Shown in pieces: positions 25,944-34,637 of a stretch of 56,696 bases of DNA. Source of the DNA: Desulfovibrionaceae bacterium (GTDB lineage Bacteria > Desulfobacterota > Desulfovibrionia > Desulfovibrionales > Desulfovibrionaceae); NCBI GenBank assembly GCA_009782775.1, contig WRIL01000014.1, positions 1 to 56,696 of the forward strand, given 5' to 3'. The translations under genes and the position numbers were made by a program. Under the pieces are notes generated by a model. It was given only the letters and a program-made list of their open reading frames with translations, had not been told where the DNA came from and did no database searches. The stretch's first letter is position 1; each line of letters opens with the position of its first letter.

Positions 25944-27148
25944 GTGCTCCTCTCCAGGAGTTCACCCAGGCGAACCGTGTAATTGTGCCGGGATTGGATC
26001 TCCGCCTGCCATTCCCGGCGCAGCTTCTCCCGGCGGCTGGGGTCGGCGCGCAAGCGGGCGGCCAGTTCCGGCAGTTCTCCAGGGGCATGAAAGGTCACTT
26101 CCCTGGTAAGTTCCTCTGGAAAAAGAGTCAGGCCGGGGTTCCAGTCGGTCAGGCAGAAGCCGCCGGCGGCCCAGACATCGTAGATGCGCTGGCTGAGTCC
26201 GGCCGGCAGGAGCAGGCTGTTCAGGTTCAGTGAAAAATCCGCCCCTTGGTAGAGGAGGGGGAGATCATCATAATAATCCAGCGGGCCGCGCAGATCCAGG
26301 GCCGCTTCCAGACCGCGCCCGGACAGGGCCGGAAGGAGCTCCTCCCGCCAACCGGCGTCTCCGAAAAGAGTCAGTCCGCCTTGGCCGCCACAGACCGCCG
26401 TGAGACAGGCTACGCGCCACCAGGCGTTGCACATAGCCGCCCCCAGGCCGGGGAGCCGGGCTTTTTTCCCCGGCCAGAATACTGCGGGGTCTTCCAGGCA
26501 CAGGCGGCGCATCCACCAGGCAAAATCCGGCCGCTCCTCCGCAGTCTTAAAACCGCGGTCCATACTTGTTCGGGCCTGCTCCAGGAGTTCTTCCGGCGCT
26601 TTCTGGCCGCGAAAAAATTCTTCCCGTCCGGGAAAGGCCGTCCGGCCCGCAAAGACGATTCCGCGCAGTCCCGCCAAGCGGGGCGGTGGGGCCGCCTTGG
26701 GCGGCGGCGTGAATCCGGCGGCCAAGGGCAGGTGCAGAACCTTCGTGGCCCCGGCCGCTTCCAGGGCCGCGACAAAAGAGTGGTCGGTAACGGCCAGAGT
26801 CAGTTCCTTCCAGGAGGGATCGCGCGCGCCGGAGAGAATATGCCAGGGATTGTCCACAAACCAGGCCAGGACCGGGATCCCGGCGGAGAGAATGAGCCGC
26901 CCGGCCTGGCGGATGCCCAGAATCCCTTCCAGGTTCACGCTGAAGAAGAGGGAGGGTTTTTGATCCAACAGGCGGGGCAGGTAATGGGGGGAACCTGGAT
27001 CGTCCAGTTCTTCGGGCCGGGGGCGGATCACCATGAAGCCCAAGGAGGTGAAGGCCAGAGCCAGCTCCTGGCGTAAAAGGACACGTCCGTTATCCGGCAG
27101 GATGACCAAGGAGCGGTGCCCGCGCGCCGCGTGTATGCTTCCAGACAT
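25940..27148 (-). CDS. CgeB-like GT-B glycosyltransferase
   Basis: A 402-residue protein with two Rossmann-like halves: the first contains FSVNLEGILG and PVLAWFVDNPWHIL (the DUF3880-type N-domain), the second LTLFGDAGW, YYDDLPLLYQGADFSLNLNS and the donor-site LSQRIYDVWAAGGFCLTDW. This layout matches spore-maturation CgeB-like glycosyltransferases, common in Desulfovibrio surface-glycan and flagellin loci. It is coupled to nagZ by an ATGA overlap. Donor and acceptor are unknown. It diverges from rlmE by 57 bases. Confidence 0.8.
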   Translation of the reverse strand: MSGSIHAARGHRSLVILPDNGRVLLRQELALAFTSLGFMVIRPRPEELDDPGSPHYLPRLLDQKPSLFFSVNLEGILGIRQAGRLILSAGIPVLAWFVDNPWHILSGARDPSWKELTLAVTDHSFVAALEAAGATKVLHLPLAAGFTPPPKAAPPPRLAGLRGIVFAGRTAFPGREEFFRGQKAPEELLEQARTSMDRGFKTAEERPDFAWWMRRLCLEDPAVFWPGKKARLPGLGAAMCNAWWRVACLTAVCGGQGGLTLFGDAGWREELLPALSGRGLEAALDLRGPLDYYDDLPLLYQGADFSLNLNSLLLPAGLSQRIYDVWAAGGFCLTDWNPGLTLFPEELTREVTFHAPGELPELAARLRADPSRREKLRREWQAEIQSRHNYTVRLGELLERST

Positions 27149-27205
27149 GAAAACCCGCTTGGAGCTTTTGACTTTTTACGATATGAGCTTTCTGGAATTG
27201 TACCC

Positions 27206-27817
27206 ATGAAAAAATACCGTGACCACTTTTTTTTGCGGGCCAAAAGGGAAAATTATCCGGCCCGTTCCATATACAAACTGAAAGAGATCCAGGCGCGCTT
27301 CGGAATTTTCCGGGCCGGTCGGAAGGTGTTGGATTTGGGCGCGGCTCCGGGCTCCTGGTCCCTGGGAGCGGCGGAACTGGTCGGACCGGAAGGCTTGGTG
27401 CTGGGCTTGGACCTGCGCTGGACGGAAGTGGTTTTTCCCGGTCAGGTGATCTTTATGCAAGGGGACATTTTCGCCCCTTCGCCGGAATTCGCCATGGCCT
27501 TGCGAGAGCGCGGTCCCTTTGACGTGGTGCTCTCGGATATGGCCCCCGCCACCACCGGGCACCGGGCCACGGATCAAGCTCGCTCGGCCGCCCTGATTCT
27601 GGAAGCCCTGAATCTGGCCCGGCGCTGCCTGGCTCCGGGGGGGGCTTTGGTGATCAAGTTTTTCATGGGGCCGGAGATCAAGGCCTTTTCCGAGGAACTG
27701 CGCCGGGACTTTGCCAGGGTAAAGTCTTTCAAACCCAAAAGTTCGCGTTCCGAAAGCATGGAAAATTTTTATATCGCCCTGGATTACCGGGGTTTGAAAG
27801 ATTCGGGAGAGAGGTAA
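27206..27817 (+). CDS. rlmE: 23S rRNA (uridine-2552-2'-O)-methyltransferase
   Basis: The SAM-dependent FtsJ/RrmJ enzyme that methylates U2552 in the A loop of 23S rRNA late in 50S assembly. A 203-residue Rossmann methyltransferase with N-terminal [23 protein letters not shown] site [13 protein letters not shown], the [14 protein letters not shown] loop with catalytic Asp, IKFFMG with catalytic Lys and ENFYIAL with the Glu. The start at 27206 matches family N-termini; in-frame upstream codons encode no conserved sequence. It is followed by yebC after four bases. Confidence 0.95.
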   Translation: MKKYRDHFFLRAKRENYPARSIYKLKEIQARFGIFRAGRKVLDLGAAPGSWSLGAAELVGPEGLVLGLDLRWTEVVFPGQVIFMQGDIFAPSPEFAMALRERGPFDVVLSDMAPATTGHRATDQARSAALILEALNLARRCLAPGGALVIKFFMGPEIKAFSEELRRDFARVKSFKPKSSRSESMENFYIALDYRGLKDSGER

Positions 27818-27821
27818 CTAT

Positions 27822-28559
27822 ATGTCGGGACACAATAAATGGAAGAATATCCAGTTTCGTAAGGGTCGCCAGGATGCCAAGCGCGGGCGGGAATTCACCA
27901 AGGCCGCCAAGGAGATCATCATTGCGGCCAGGGGCGGCGGAGATCCGGAGTACAACGCCCGTCTGCGTAGCGCCATTGCCGCGGCCAAGGCGGTGAACCT
28001 GCCCAGGGACCGGATCGAAAGCTCCATCCGCAAGGGTACGGGCGAGGAAGCCGGGGGTGAACTGGCCGAGATCACTTATGAAGGTTACGGGCCGGGCGGG
28101 GTGGCCATGCTGGTGGAGGTAGCCACGGATAACCGCAACCGCACCGTGGCCGACCTGCGTTTTATTTTCAATAAACATGGCGGCGTCTTGGGAGAAAGCG
28201 GCAGCGTAAGCTGGATGTTCGAGCGCAAGGGAATTTTCGTCTTTGGCAAAGAGCACCCGGAGGACCGGCTGATGGAAGTGGGCCTGGAGCATGGGGCCGA
28301 AGACCTTTTGGATCAGGGTGAGGGCTGGGAGGTGCAGTGCGCGGTCGCGGACTGGGGAGCTCTGAGCGATGCCTTTGAGGCCGCGGGCCTCTCCCCGCAA
28401 AGCGCGTCCCTGACGATGACTCCCAAAAACCAGTTGCCGGTGGACGCGGGCACAGGCAAAAAAAACCTGCGTTTGCTGGAGGCCCTGGAAGACAACGATG
28501 ACGTGCAAAACGTCTATGCCAATTTTGATCTCCCGGACGAAGCCTTTGAAGAAGACTGA
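27822..28559 (+). CDS. YebC/PmpR-family DNA-binding or translation-associated protein
   Basis: A 245-residue protein of the widely conserved YebC/TACO1 family. The N-terminus [20 protein letters not shown] is diagnostic, followed by [20 protein letters not shown] and [16 protein letters not shown]. Members were described as transcriptional regulators, and more recently some as ribosome-associated factors helping proline stretches; the sequence does not decide between these. It lies in a plus-strand trio with rlmE and an NFACT protein, all linked to translation, which slightly favours the ribosomal role. Confidence 0.95.
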   Translation: MSGHNKWKNIQFRKGRQDAKRGREFTKAAKEIIIAARGGGDPEYNARLRSAIAAAKAVNLPRDRIESSIRKGTGEEAGGELAEITYEGYGPGGVAMLVEVATDNRNRTVADLRFIFNKHGGVLGESGSVSWMFERKGIFVFGKEHPEDRLMEVGLEHGAEDLLDQGEGWEVQCAVADWGALSDAFEAAGLSPQSASLTMTPKNQLPVDAGTGKKNLRLLEALEDNDDVQNVYANFDLPDEAFEED

Positions 28560-28571
28560 TTCGAAATTCCG

Positions 28572-30254
28572 ATGGATGCCCACGTTTTTCGTCTCATCGC
28601 CCTGGAACTGGCGGCCTTTCTGCGCGGGGCGCGGTTGGAGACGATCCATAGCCCGGTCCCCGGCCTCCTGGTTCTGGGAGTGTATAATTACGGGCAAAAG
28701 CGTAACCTTGTCCTGAGGCATGAGAGAGCGCGCGCGCCTGGGCAGGAAGTTTCCACCCCCTTGAAATTCGGGCATGCTCAGGAACCCTGTCTCTACTGGA
28801 GCGATCTCAAGCTGCCCAATCCGGAGCGGCCTTCCGGGCTGGTCATGAGTCTGCGTAAGCACCTGGCCGGCTGCCGTCTGGGGACCTCCTGGCCGGACTG
28901 GGCGCGGCGGCGTCTTGTTATAGGACTGCGCCTGCCCCCGTCCAGAAGTCTGGCCCTGGGAGCGGTTTTTCTGACGCTGGATCTGCGGGAAGGGGGGTAC
29001 CTCGGTTCCGAAGCGCCCCTGGAAGATTCTGCCGCCCTCTGGCCTGATTTCGAGCTGATCCGGCGGGAACACCGGGAACTCCTGCTTTCGGAGGCTTTCA
29101 TCCGGACCTTCCCTCTGCTCACTCCCCCCCTACGCCGGACACTGTTGGCTCTGGACGGACCGGAAGCCGCCGTCCGGCTGGCGGATTTGGCCCATGAGAG
29201 CGGGTGCGGGAGCGGGGCGCTGTATCTGTACTTGCGGGGAGAGGTTCCGCATATCCTGTCCGCTTGGCCCTTGCCTCGGGCTTTGCGGGAAGGGCTGCGG
29301 GAGGAGGTTGTCCTTTACCGGGAAGAAGCGCGGGTAGGTGGGGCTTCGGGAAATTTTCCATGCCTGGAGGCGGCGCGGCGTCTTTATGAGCCGAAAGTGT
29401 TGGCCTCTCTGAATCTGCAAGAGAGGACGTTCGCGGCGTGGGAGGAAAAAAAGGCCGCGCGGCGGCTGCGTAGCGCCCTGGACAAGCTGGATCAGGAGGA
29501 GAGACGTCTGCGCGCCTTGGCGGCCCTGCGGGAGAAGGCTATTCTGGTACAGGGCCGCCTCTGGCAGCACGGCCGGGAAGAAAAGCTGGCGGCGCTGACG
29601 GTGGCGGCGGAAGAAAACCCCACGGGCCGGGAACTGGTGCTGGATCTGGATGCCGGGCTGACCCTGCGGCAGAACATGGAGAAAATGTTCAGGCAGGCGG
29701 ATAAGGGGGCGCGCGGACTGGTTTTTGTGGCCGGGCGGCGGGCGGAACTTGCCGCGAACCTGGAATCTTTGAGGCAGGGAGAAGATACTGCCCCGCGGAA
29801 AGCGCTTTCCCTGGAGAAGGGCGGAAGCTGCCGCAGGACAGGCGGAATCCGGGCAGGCGGGGCCAGGGTGCGGCGTTTTACCTCTTCAGACGGCTTTACC
29901 GTGTTACGCGGGCGTAGCGCCGAGGGCAACCGCGATCTGCTGCGGCTGGCGAGGCCGCAGGATATCTGGTTGCATGTGCGAGGTGGACCGGGCGCCCATG
30001 TGCTGATCCGCCGTGAACATTTGGGAGTGGAGGTCCCGGAGCGCACCCTGCGCGAGGCCGGGACGCTCGCGGCCTTGAAAAGCTGGCGGAGCAAGGACAG
30101 CCGGGCGGAAATTGTCAGCGCCTTGGCCAAGGATGTGCGGGCGCCCAAGGGAGGGGCGCCGGGACTGGCCCTGGTGGATCGGGAGTGGAAGAGTTTTGTG
30201 GTGGAACTCGAGGAAGATTTGGAGGCCAGGTTGGCCTCCCGGCCTACAGCTTAG
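28572..30254 (+). CDS. NFACT (Rqc2/RqcH-like) family protein
   Basis: A 560-residue relative of RqcH/Rqc2, which adds C-terminal tails to nascent chains on stalled 50S subunits. The N-terminal NFACT-N part is diverged, a middle coiled coil lies at about 290-350, and the C-terminal NFACT-R (DUF814) domain at about 435-545 is well kept: FTVLRGRSAEGNRDLLRLA, DIWLHVRGGPGAHVLIR. Known RqcH needs an Asp-Arg pair in the N-domain, which I could not place with confidence, so tailing activity is uncertain. It starts 12 bases after yebC. Its stop overlaps the dksA stop in TTAG on the opposite strand. Confidence 0.85.
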   Translation: MDAHVFRLIALELAAFLRGARLETIHSPVPGLLVLGVYNYGQKRNLVLRHERARAPGQEVSTPLKFGHAQEPCLYWSDLKLPNPERPSGLVMSLRKHLAGCRLGTSWPDWARRRLVIGLRLPPSRSLALGAVFLTLDLREGGYLGSEAPLEDSAALWPDFELIRREHRELLLSEAFIRTFPLLTPPLRRTLLALDGPEAAVRLADLAHESGCGSGALYLYLRGEVPHILSAWPLPRALREGLREEVVLYREEARVGGASGNFPCLEAARRLYEPKVLASLNLQERTFAAWEEKKAARRLRSALDKLDQEERRLRALAALREKAILVQGRLWQHGREEKLAALTVAAEENPTGRELVLDLDAGLTLRQNMEKMFRQADKGARGLVFVAGRRAELAANLESLRQGEDTAPRKALSLEKGGSCRRTGGIRAGGARVRRFTSSDGFTVLRGRSAEGNRDLLRLARPQDIWLHVRGGPGAHVLIRREHLGVEVPERTLREAGTLAALKSWRSKDSRAEIVSALAKDVRAPKGGAPGLALVDREWKSFVVELEEDLEARLASRPTA

Positions 30255-30613
30255 TCTCCGCGGAGCTGCTCGTCTTCTTCTTGTCTGCTTTTACAGCCGA
30301 TGCACAGCCTGGTCACCGGTCTGGCCTTTAGGCGGGGCACGCCGATTTCATCTCCGCATTCCTCGCAGATGCCGTAGGTGCCGTCTTCAATGCGCTGCAA
30401 GGCGCCTTTGATTTTTTTGATGAGTTTGCGTTCGCGGTCCCGGATGCGCAGGGTGAAGGCCCGGTCGGATTCCACCGTGGCCCGGTCTGCGGGATCGGCA
30501 AAGGCTTCGTTGTTGTCGGTCATGTCTTCTATGGTGGAGTCGGACTGCCGTAGAGCCTCCTCCATCATGCCGTTGAGCATATCTTTGAAAGAATCGATAT
30601 CCTTCTGTTCCAT
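30251..30613 (-). CDS. dksA: DksA/TraR-family RNA polymerase-binding protein
   Basis: A 120-residue DksA-type regulator that enters the polymerase secondary channel and, with ppGpp, adjusts rRNA and biosynthetic promoters. A coiled-coil N-domain carries the tip motif D-x2-D-x-A (DPADRA) at about 40-45, and the C-terminal C4 zinc finger is complete (CEECG and CIGCK). It is slightly shorter than E. coli DksA (151). An ATG at 30613 with AGGAC upstream begins the gene. Its stop overlaps that of the convergent NFACT gene by four bases. Confidence 0.93.
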   Translation of the reverse strand: MEQKDIDSFKDMLNGMMEEALRQSDSTIEDMTDNNEAFADPADRATVESDRAFTLRIRDRERKLIKKIKGALQRIEDGTYGICEECGDEIGVPRLKARPVTRLCIGCKSRQEEDEQLRGD

Positions 30614-30802
30614 AAGTCCTCCAACCTTGAAATAGGAGCCGTCGCGAAATTTATTACGAGGGCTTCTAACTTCCCTACCCCGCTTTGTCCACAGCTTTTA
30701 TTTCCTTGGCCATTATAAGTGACCCGGAGGATTTGGCAACTCCTTTTCTGGGCAGATCCGGAAAACGGCGCTCAAAGAGCTTTACTAGAAAGAGTCCCGG
30801 CC

Positions 30803-30831
30803 TTGACACCGGGAAAGTTTTGCCATATAGC
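30803..30831 (+). promoter_or_regulatory. sigma-70 promoter for tRNA-Gly
   Basis: TTGACA (30803-30808), 17 bases, TATAGC (30826-30831). The predicted start is about 35 bases before the tRNA. The -35 is exact and the spacing optimal. The 261 bases from dksA to the tRNA otherwise hold no gene. Confidence 0.65.
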
Positions 30832-30874
30832 CCTTCTCTCAGGTTCGCGGGCTTGCTCTTGCGCCTGATTATGA

Positions 30875-30949
<75 letters not shown>

Positions 30950-30955
30950 AATTTC

Positions 30956-31038
30956 AAAACAGCCGAATCCGATACAGTCTGAAATGCCTTGAATGTCAAG
31001 GAAAAAATTAAAAAGACTGTCCGAGTTCGGCTGTTTTT
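30956..31038 (+). terminator. long branched hairpin and T-tract after tRNA-Gly
   Basis: AAAACAGCCGAA (30956-30967) pairs perfectly with TTCGGCTGTTTT (31026-31037); the stem continues imperfectly through ACAGTCT/AGACTGT, and a small CCTTGA/TCAAGG hairpin with a three-base loop forms the tip. The outer stem runs directly into five T. It should terminate the tRNA-Gly transcript; the size (83 bases) is unusual for a simple terminator. Confidence 0.6.
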
Positions 31039-31123
31039 ATCCGTAGACACACCCTAGTGTTGGGAGCGTAAATATGGGGTATGAAGATATTTTAACATTA
31101 TTTTGTCATTAAAATTCAAATAG

Positions 31124-31702
31124 ATGTTTAAAATATACCAATCCCGTTTCCTCGTACTTGCCATACTGTGTATGCTGTTCACAACATCTCCGGCTTTTGC
31201 GAAACGTGGCGCAATCGTGAATGACGGCATAACGCGTGGCGGTGATATATTGCAATGGGCGATACCGCTTTCCGCGTTGATGTATTCGTATGCTATTGGC
31301 GATTGGCAAGGGGTGAAACAGTTGGGATATACGGCAGGCTCTACGCTTGCCGCGACATACGTTCTGAAATACACAATAAACGAAGAACGTCCGTATCAAG
31401 ACGAAGATACCAGTGGGCATACATTTCCGTCAGGACACACGAGTGTGGCATTTGCCGGAGCGGGCTATTGGCAGATGAGATATAGCTGGTATGTCGGGGT
31501 GCCGATGTATGCGGCGGCTGCATTCGTCGGATATTCGCGCAATCATGCAAAAATGCACAACTGGTTTGATATTTCAATCGGCGCGGCAATGGGGATAGGA
31601 GCGAATTTATTATTTACTGTAAGGTATAATGACGAAAACACCCAAATTTCCATCGCCCCGGCAGATGGCGGAGCAATGTTCCGGTTTAGCGCACGGTTTT
31701 AG
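31124..31702 (+). CDS. exported PAP2-family phosphatase
   Basis: A 192-residue protein with a signal peptide (1-26, ending P-A-F-A) and the complete PAP2 acid phosphatase signature: K-x6-R-P (KYTINEERP), PSGHT, and S-R-x5-H-x3-D (SRNHAKMHNWFD). Such enzymes dephosphorylate lipid phosphates or undecaprenyl pyrophosphate at the periplasmic face. The gene is visibly richer in AT than its neighbours, uses AT-ending codons and has no Shine-Dalgarno before its ATG, so recent acquisition is likely. The upstream region 31039-31123 is also AT-rich. Its stop overlaps the stop of the convergent acyltransferase fusion by four bases. Confidence 0.88.
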   Translation: MFKIYQSRFLVLAILCMLFTTSPAFAKRGAIVNDGITRGGDILQWAIPLSALMYSYAIGDWQGVKQLGYTAGSTLAATYVLKYTINEERPYQDEDTSGHTFPSGHTSVAFAGAGYWQMRYSWYVGVPMYAAAAFVGYSRNHAKMHNWFDISIGAAMGIGANLLFTVRYNDENTQISIAPADGGAMFRFSARF

Positions 31703-33702
31703 TCAGCCCAGAAAAAACGCGGCACAGTCAGGGGCGGGCGCTCCGCTCCCCGGTAAAAGTCTTCCAGGCGGCGGTTCAGCTCTTTCTTGTTCCCGTCACG
31801 GGGCAGGTCCGTGGCCTCGACGAATTCCACCAGCACCTCGCGCTTGGGAGTCAGCAATATACAGTTGCCCGCCAAAGTCAGCAGACCGCGCAACAGCTCC
31901 CTGGCGAAGTCCGGGGATCGGCCGGTCCTCGCGTAGCTGAAAGAGCTGCCCCAGAGTCCGGAACTGCGCGCCAGGATGACCCGCGTCTCTGGGCAGGCGG
32001 CCAGGAGCCTTGCCGCCCCGGAATTGTTGCCCAGTCTTTCCGCGGATGAGCGCAAGATGCGTCCGGCAGGGTAAAAGATCACGCTTTCTCCGTTATGCAA
32101 TATCTCAATTACGATCCGCAGGCCTTCCCGGATTCCTTGTACGGCGTTCTTGGTGTTGCCTTCCTCTGTGTCCGGGATCAGCACGATATGGAAAACCCTG
32201 GCCGCGAGCCTGCCCAGAAACCCGCGCATCCGGCTGGCATCCGCCAGCGGCCGGGGCTTTATTCCGAGCAGCAGGGTCTGCACGATCACCGGATCAATCA
32301 GGGCCGGATGGTTGGGCATGAAGAGCAAGGCTCCGCCGGCGGGGATCTTGTCCAGGCCGATGACGCTCACCCGGTAGCGCAGGGAGATGAAGGCCAGCGG
32401 GATCAGCCGGATCAACCCGGCGGCCTGGTCAGCCAGGCTGGCATCCGGCAGCTCCCGGAGCGTTTTTGCGGCCCAGGCCAGGAAGCAGAACAGGCATAGG
32501 GCGCAGGCTGCCAGGAGTTTGGCCGGGCTTAAACCTTCACCCAGATTGAAGAGCAGGCCGGCTATGATGATCCCGGAAAAGGCGGCGAAATTGGAAATGC
32601 CCAAAATTTTTCCCTTATCCGTGGACGCCGGGCTAATCTGGATGAAGCTGGTCAGGGGAATGAAGTAAAGCCCGCCGCAGAAGCCGGTGCAGGCGGACAC
32701 CGCCAGCAGAAAGAAGAAGGGCGGCCATGTTCCGGGGAGCAGGGGGGCGGCTGAAGCCAGGAGCAGCCCAACGGCCATGCCGCATCCGGCCGGAAGCAAC
32801 GTTCTCCGCCAGGAAGCGGCCTCCCGCTTTCCGGCCCGCAAGGAGCCGGCGCAGACGCCGGCCAGCAGCGACACGGACAGCAGACCGGCGCTGGTATGGG
32901 AAAGGTCCGTCTGTTGTGTGGCTAGGCCGTGGATGCAGAGCACGGCAAAGGCCGAGATGGCGTAAAAGACGGATTCTCCGGCCAGCGCCAGAAAGAGCGG
33001 CCGGTCTTCGATGCGGCAGTTCAAGGTCTGACGCAGGGAGTCCACCGGCCCGAACAGGGGAAAGGGGCGTGGCGCGCCTTGAGGCCGGGGCGTATGGCGC
33101 ATGGCGATAGCTGCGGCCAGGCTGGCCAGGGAAGCCAGCATCGCGGCCAGCCCCACGGGCAGACGCCCATGGCCGTGTATTTCTTCAGGAATCATGGCTT
33201 CGAGCAAGCCGGCCAGAGCAATGCCCAACAGCAAGGCGGATATGGCGGCCAACTTGAACAGGGCATTGACTTTTGGCACGGTCTCCACCGGGACGATCTC
33301 CGGGATGGAGCCGTTCAGGGCCGGGCTGAACAGGGCCGATTGCAGGCCCATGATGCAAATTGCCGCCATCATGCCGTTCCAATGCATGGCATGCATGCTC
33401 AGTAGCCCCAGTCCCATGGCCGCCAGTTCCAGAGTCTTGGAGCAGACGATAATGGATTTTTTGGGCAGATGGTCGGCCAGCCAGCCGGTCCAGGCGGAAA
33501 AGAGCGCGAAGGGCAGGAAGAAAAGCAGGGCGGACGCGTCCTGCAAGTTGTTCTGATCATATGTGACCGCCAGGAGCAGGAAGGCTGACCTGAAAAAATG
33601 GTCGTTGAAGGTTCCAAGGGCGTAGGCCAGACCCATGGCCGTGAGCCTCGTCCGTTCCGGCGGCCGGGATGCGGAGGAATTCATTGCTCCGGCATAGACC
33701 AT
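31699..33702 (-). CDS. fused lysophospholipid transporter (LplT-like MFS) and 1-acylglycerol-phosphate-type acyltransferase
   Basis: A 667-residue two-part protein. Residues about 15-420 form a twelve-helix major-facilitator domain starting GTFNDHFFRSAF, as in LplT, which flips lysophospholipids across the inner membrane. Residues about 440-640 are a PlsC-type acyltransferase with NHPALIDPV (N-H-x4-D) and a downstream FYPAGRIL site equivalent to the F-P-E-G motif. It lacks the acyl-ACP synthetase domain of E. coli Aas. The role inferred is uptake and re-acylation of lysolipids, that is, membrane repair. Start 33702 is used; ATG 33684 with GGAG just upstream is an alternative. Confidence 0.85.
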   Translation of the reverse strand: MVYAGAMNSSASRPPERTRLTAMGLAYALGTFNDHFFRSAFLLLAVTYDQNNLQDASALLFFLPFALFSAWTGWLADHLPKKSIIVCSKTLELAAMGLGLLSMHAMHWNGMMAAICIMGLQSALFSPALNGSIPEIVPVETVPKVNALFKLAAISALLLGIALAGLLEAMIPEEIHGHGRLPVGLAAMLASLASLAAAIAMRHTPRPQGAPRPFPLFGPVDSLRQTLNCRIEDRPLFLALAGESVFYAISAFAVLCIHGLATQQTDLSHTSAGLLSVSLLAGVCAGSLRAGKREAASWRRTLLPAGCGMAVGLLLASAAPLLPGTWPPFFFLLAVSACTGFCGGLYFIPLTSFIQISPASTDKGKILGISNFAAFSGIIIAGLLFNLGEGLSPAKLLAACALCLFCFLAWAAKTLRELPDASLADQAAGLIRLIPLAFISLRYRVSVIGLDKIPAGGALLFMPNHPALIDPVIVQTLLLGIKPRPLADASRMRGFLGRLAARVFHIVLIPDTEEGNTKNAVQGIREGLRIVIEILHNGESVIFYPAGRILRSSAERLGNNSGAARLLAACPETRVILARSSGLWGSSFSYARTGRSPDFARELLRGLLTLAGNCILLTPKREVLVEFVEATDLPRDGNKKELNRRLEDFYRGAERPPLTVPRFFWAD

Positions 33703-33792
33703 GCCCCGTCGGAAATCAACTTTTCAGCCGCGCGGAAAGGGCTTGTAGCTATTTTCTTTTTGCAATACAAAAGAAGAGAGGTGCAAAAGTTT

Positions 33793-34260
33793 ATGTCCCG
33801 GAATTGCGTAATCGTGACCGCGCTGCTCTTCGTAGCGATATTGGGAACTTCGGCGTGTAAACGCGACGGGTTTGATTTTCAGTCGGTGCGCCGGGAAGGT
33901 GATGATTCGGCGCAATTCACCCCTGCCCAGATTAAAGGAAAGGAATATATGCAGGGGCCTTTCAAGGTCTTTGAGACTGACAATGGCTGGATGGTAGGCC
34001 TCGCGGACCGGCACACCGCCTATCCTCTTTTTGTTCCAAGGCCCGCGATAGGCGAAGTTGCGGCAAAGAGGCGGGACATTCCGGAGGACATACAGCCGTT
34101 GCCGGTGCTCAGAAAGTTGCCCGGAAAGGACGACGGCCTTGACACTTGGGAACTTGAACATGGCTGGATTACCATAAGTAGCCGTTCGGGGCAGAAGTAT
34201 TTCTATCTTAAATCTAAGGCACTGCCGACGGCGCCCCGTCCCAATCCCTTTAGATGGTAG
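33793..34260 (+). CDS. small putative lipoprotein of unknown function
   Basis: A 155-residue protein with a short signal peptide (MSRNCVIVTALLFVAILGTSAC) whose Cys-22 could be lipidated, although the residues before it (T-S-A) are not an ideal lipobox. The mature part is polar, with aromatic pairs around ETDNGWMVGLADRHTAYPLF and a second similar unit (ELEHGWITISSR), so two beta-rich repeats are possible. No family was recognised. ATG 33793 was chosen for the signal peptide; an AGAGG lies about 12 bases upstream. It diverges from the transporter/acyltransferase gene. Confidence 0.6.
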   Translation: MSRNCVIVTALLFVAILGTSACKRDGFDFQSVRREGDDSAQFTPAQIKGKEYMQGPFKVFETDNGWMVGLADRHTAYPLFVPRPAIGEVAAKRRDIPEDIQPLPVLRKLPGKDDGLDTWELEHGWITISSRSGQKYFYLKSKALPTAPRPNPFRW

Positions 34261-34335
34261 ATAGAATCACGCCTGCGGACGTTGCGTCGCGTGGCGCGGT
34301 TTCCACGGCGGGAACAGTCTGCCGTCAGATAGTGC

Positions 34336-34364
34336 TTGTCAAAAGGGCGGCGGAGGGGTAAGAA
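34336..34364 (+). promoter_or_regulatory. sigma-70 promoter for tRNA-Cys
   Basis: TTGTCA (34336-34341), 17 bases, TAAGAA (34359-34364), ending 27 bases before the tRNA. Confidence 0.45.
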
Positions 34365-34391
34365 AGACCCCTTGTTGCGCTGAAACGCTAA

Positions 34392-34465
34392 GGCGGCATA
34401 GCCAAGTGGCAAGGCAGAGGTCTGCAAAACCTTTATCCCCAGTTCGAATCTGGGTGCCGCCTCCA
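34392..34465 (+). tRNA. tRNA-Cys (anticodon GCA)
   Basis: Acceptor GGCGGCA (34392-34398) pairs with TGCCGCC (34455-34461); the anticodon stem GAGGT/ACCTT encloses CTGCAAA with anticodon GCA at 34424-34426; the T loop is TTCGAAT. The discriminator is T, the usual cysteine identity base U73, and CCA is encoded (34463-34465). Confidence 0.96.
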
Positions 34466-34493
34466 AAAACAAATCCCAAGAGATACGAAAAAG

Positions 34494-34524
34494 TCCGCGA
34501 AGCGAAGAGCCAAGCGGATTTTTT
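34494..34524 (+). terminator. Rho-independent terminator of tRNA-Cys
   Basis: TCCGC (34494-34498) pairs with GCGGA (34514-34518), extended by A-T/G-T pairs at the base, followed by six T (34519-34524). Confidence 0.6.
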
Positions 34525-34573
34525 CTTTGTCTGCCGTCCAGCCATGTTCACGAGAGCCCATTGGCTATCCTGG

Positions 34574-34598
34574 TTTAGCAAGCAGTCGCCTTGCTAAA
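34574..34598. repeat. perfect 9-bp inverted repeat in the AT-rich spacer after tRNA-Cys
   Basis: TTTAGCAAG (34574-34582) and CTTGCTAAA (34590-34598) flank a seven-base loop. No T-tract follows on either strand, so it is not a plain terminator; an RNA hairpin in the leader of the small gene at 34638 or a protein-binding palindrome is possible. Confidence 0.5.
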
Positions 34599-34637
34599 GC
34601 AAAATGATACTGGTAAGGATGTGAAGAGAACAAATTT

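Noticed and set aside
34203-34472. 89-codon minus-strand frame overlapping tRNA-Cys
   Set aside because: Again the antisense of a tRNA; the rest is spacer and the end of the lipoprotein gene.
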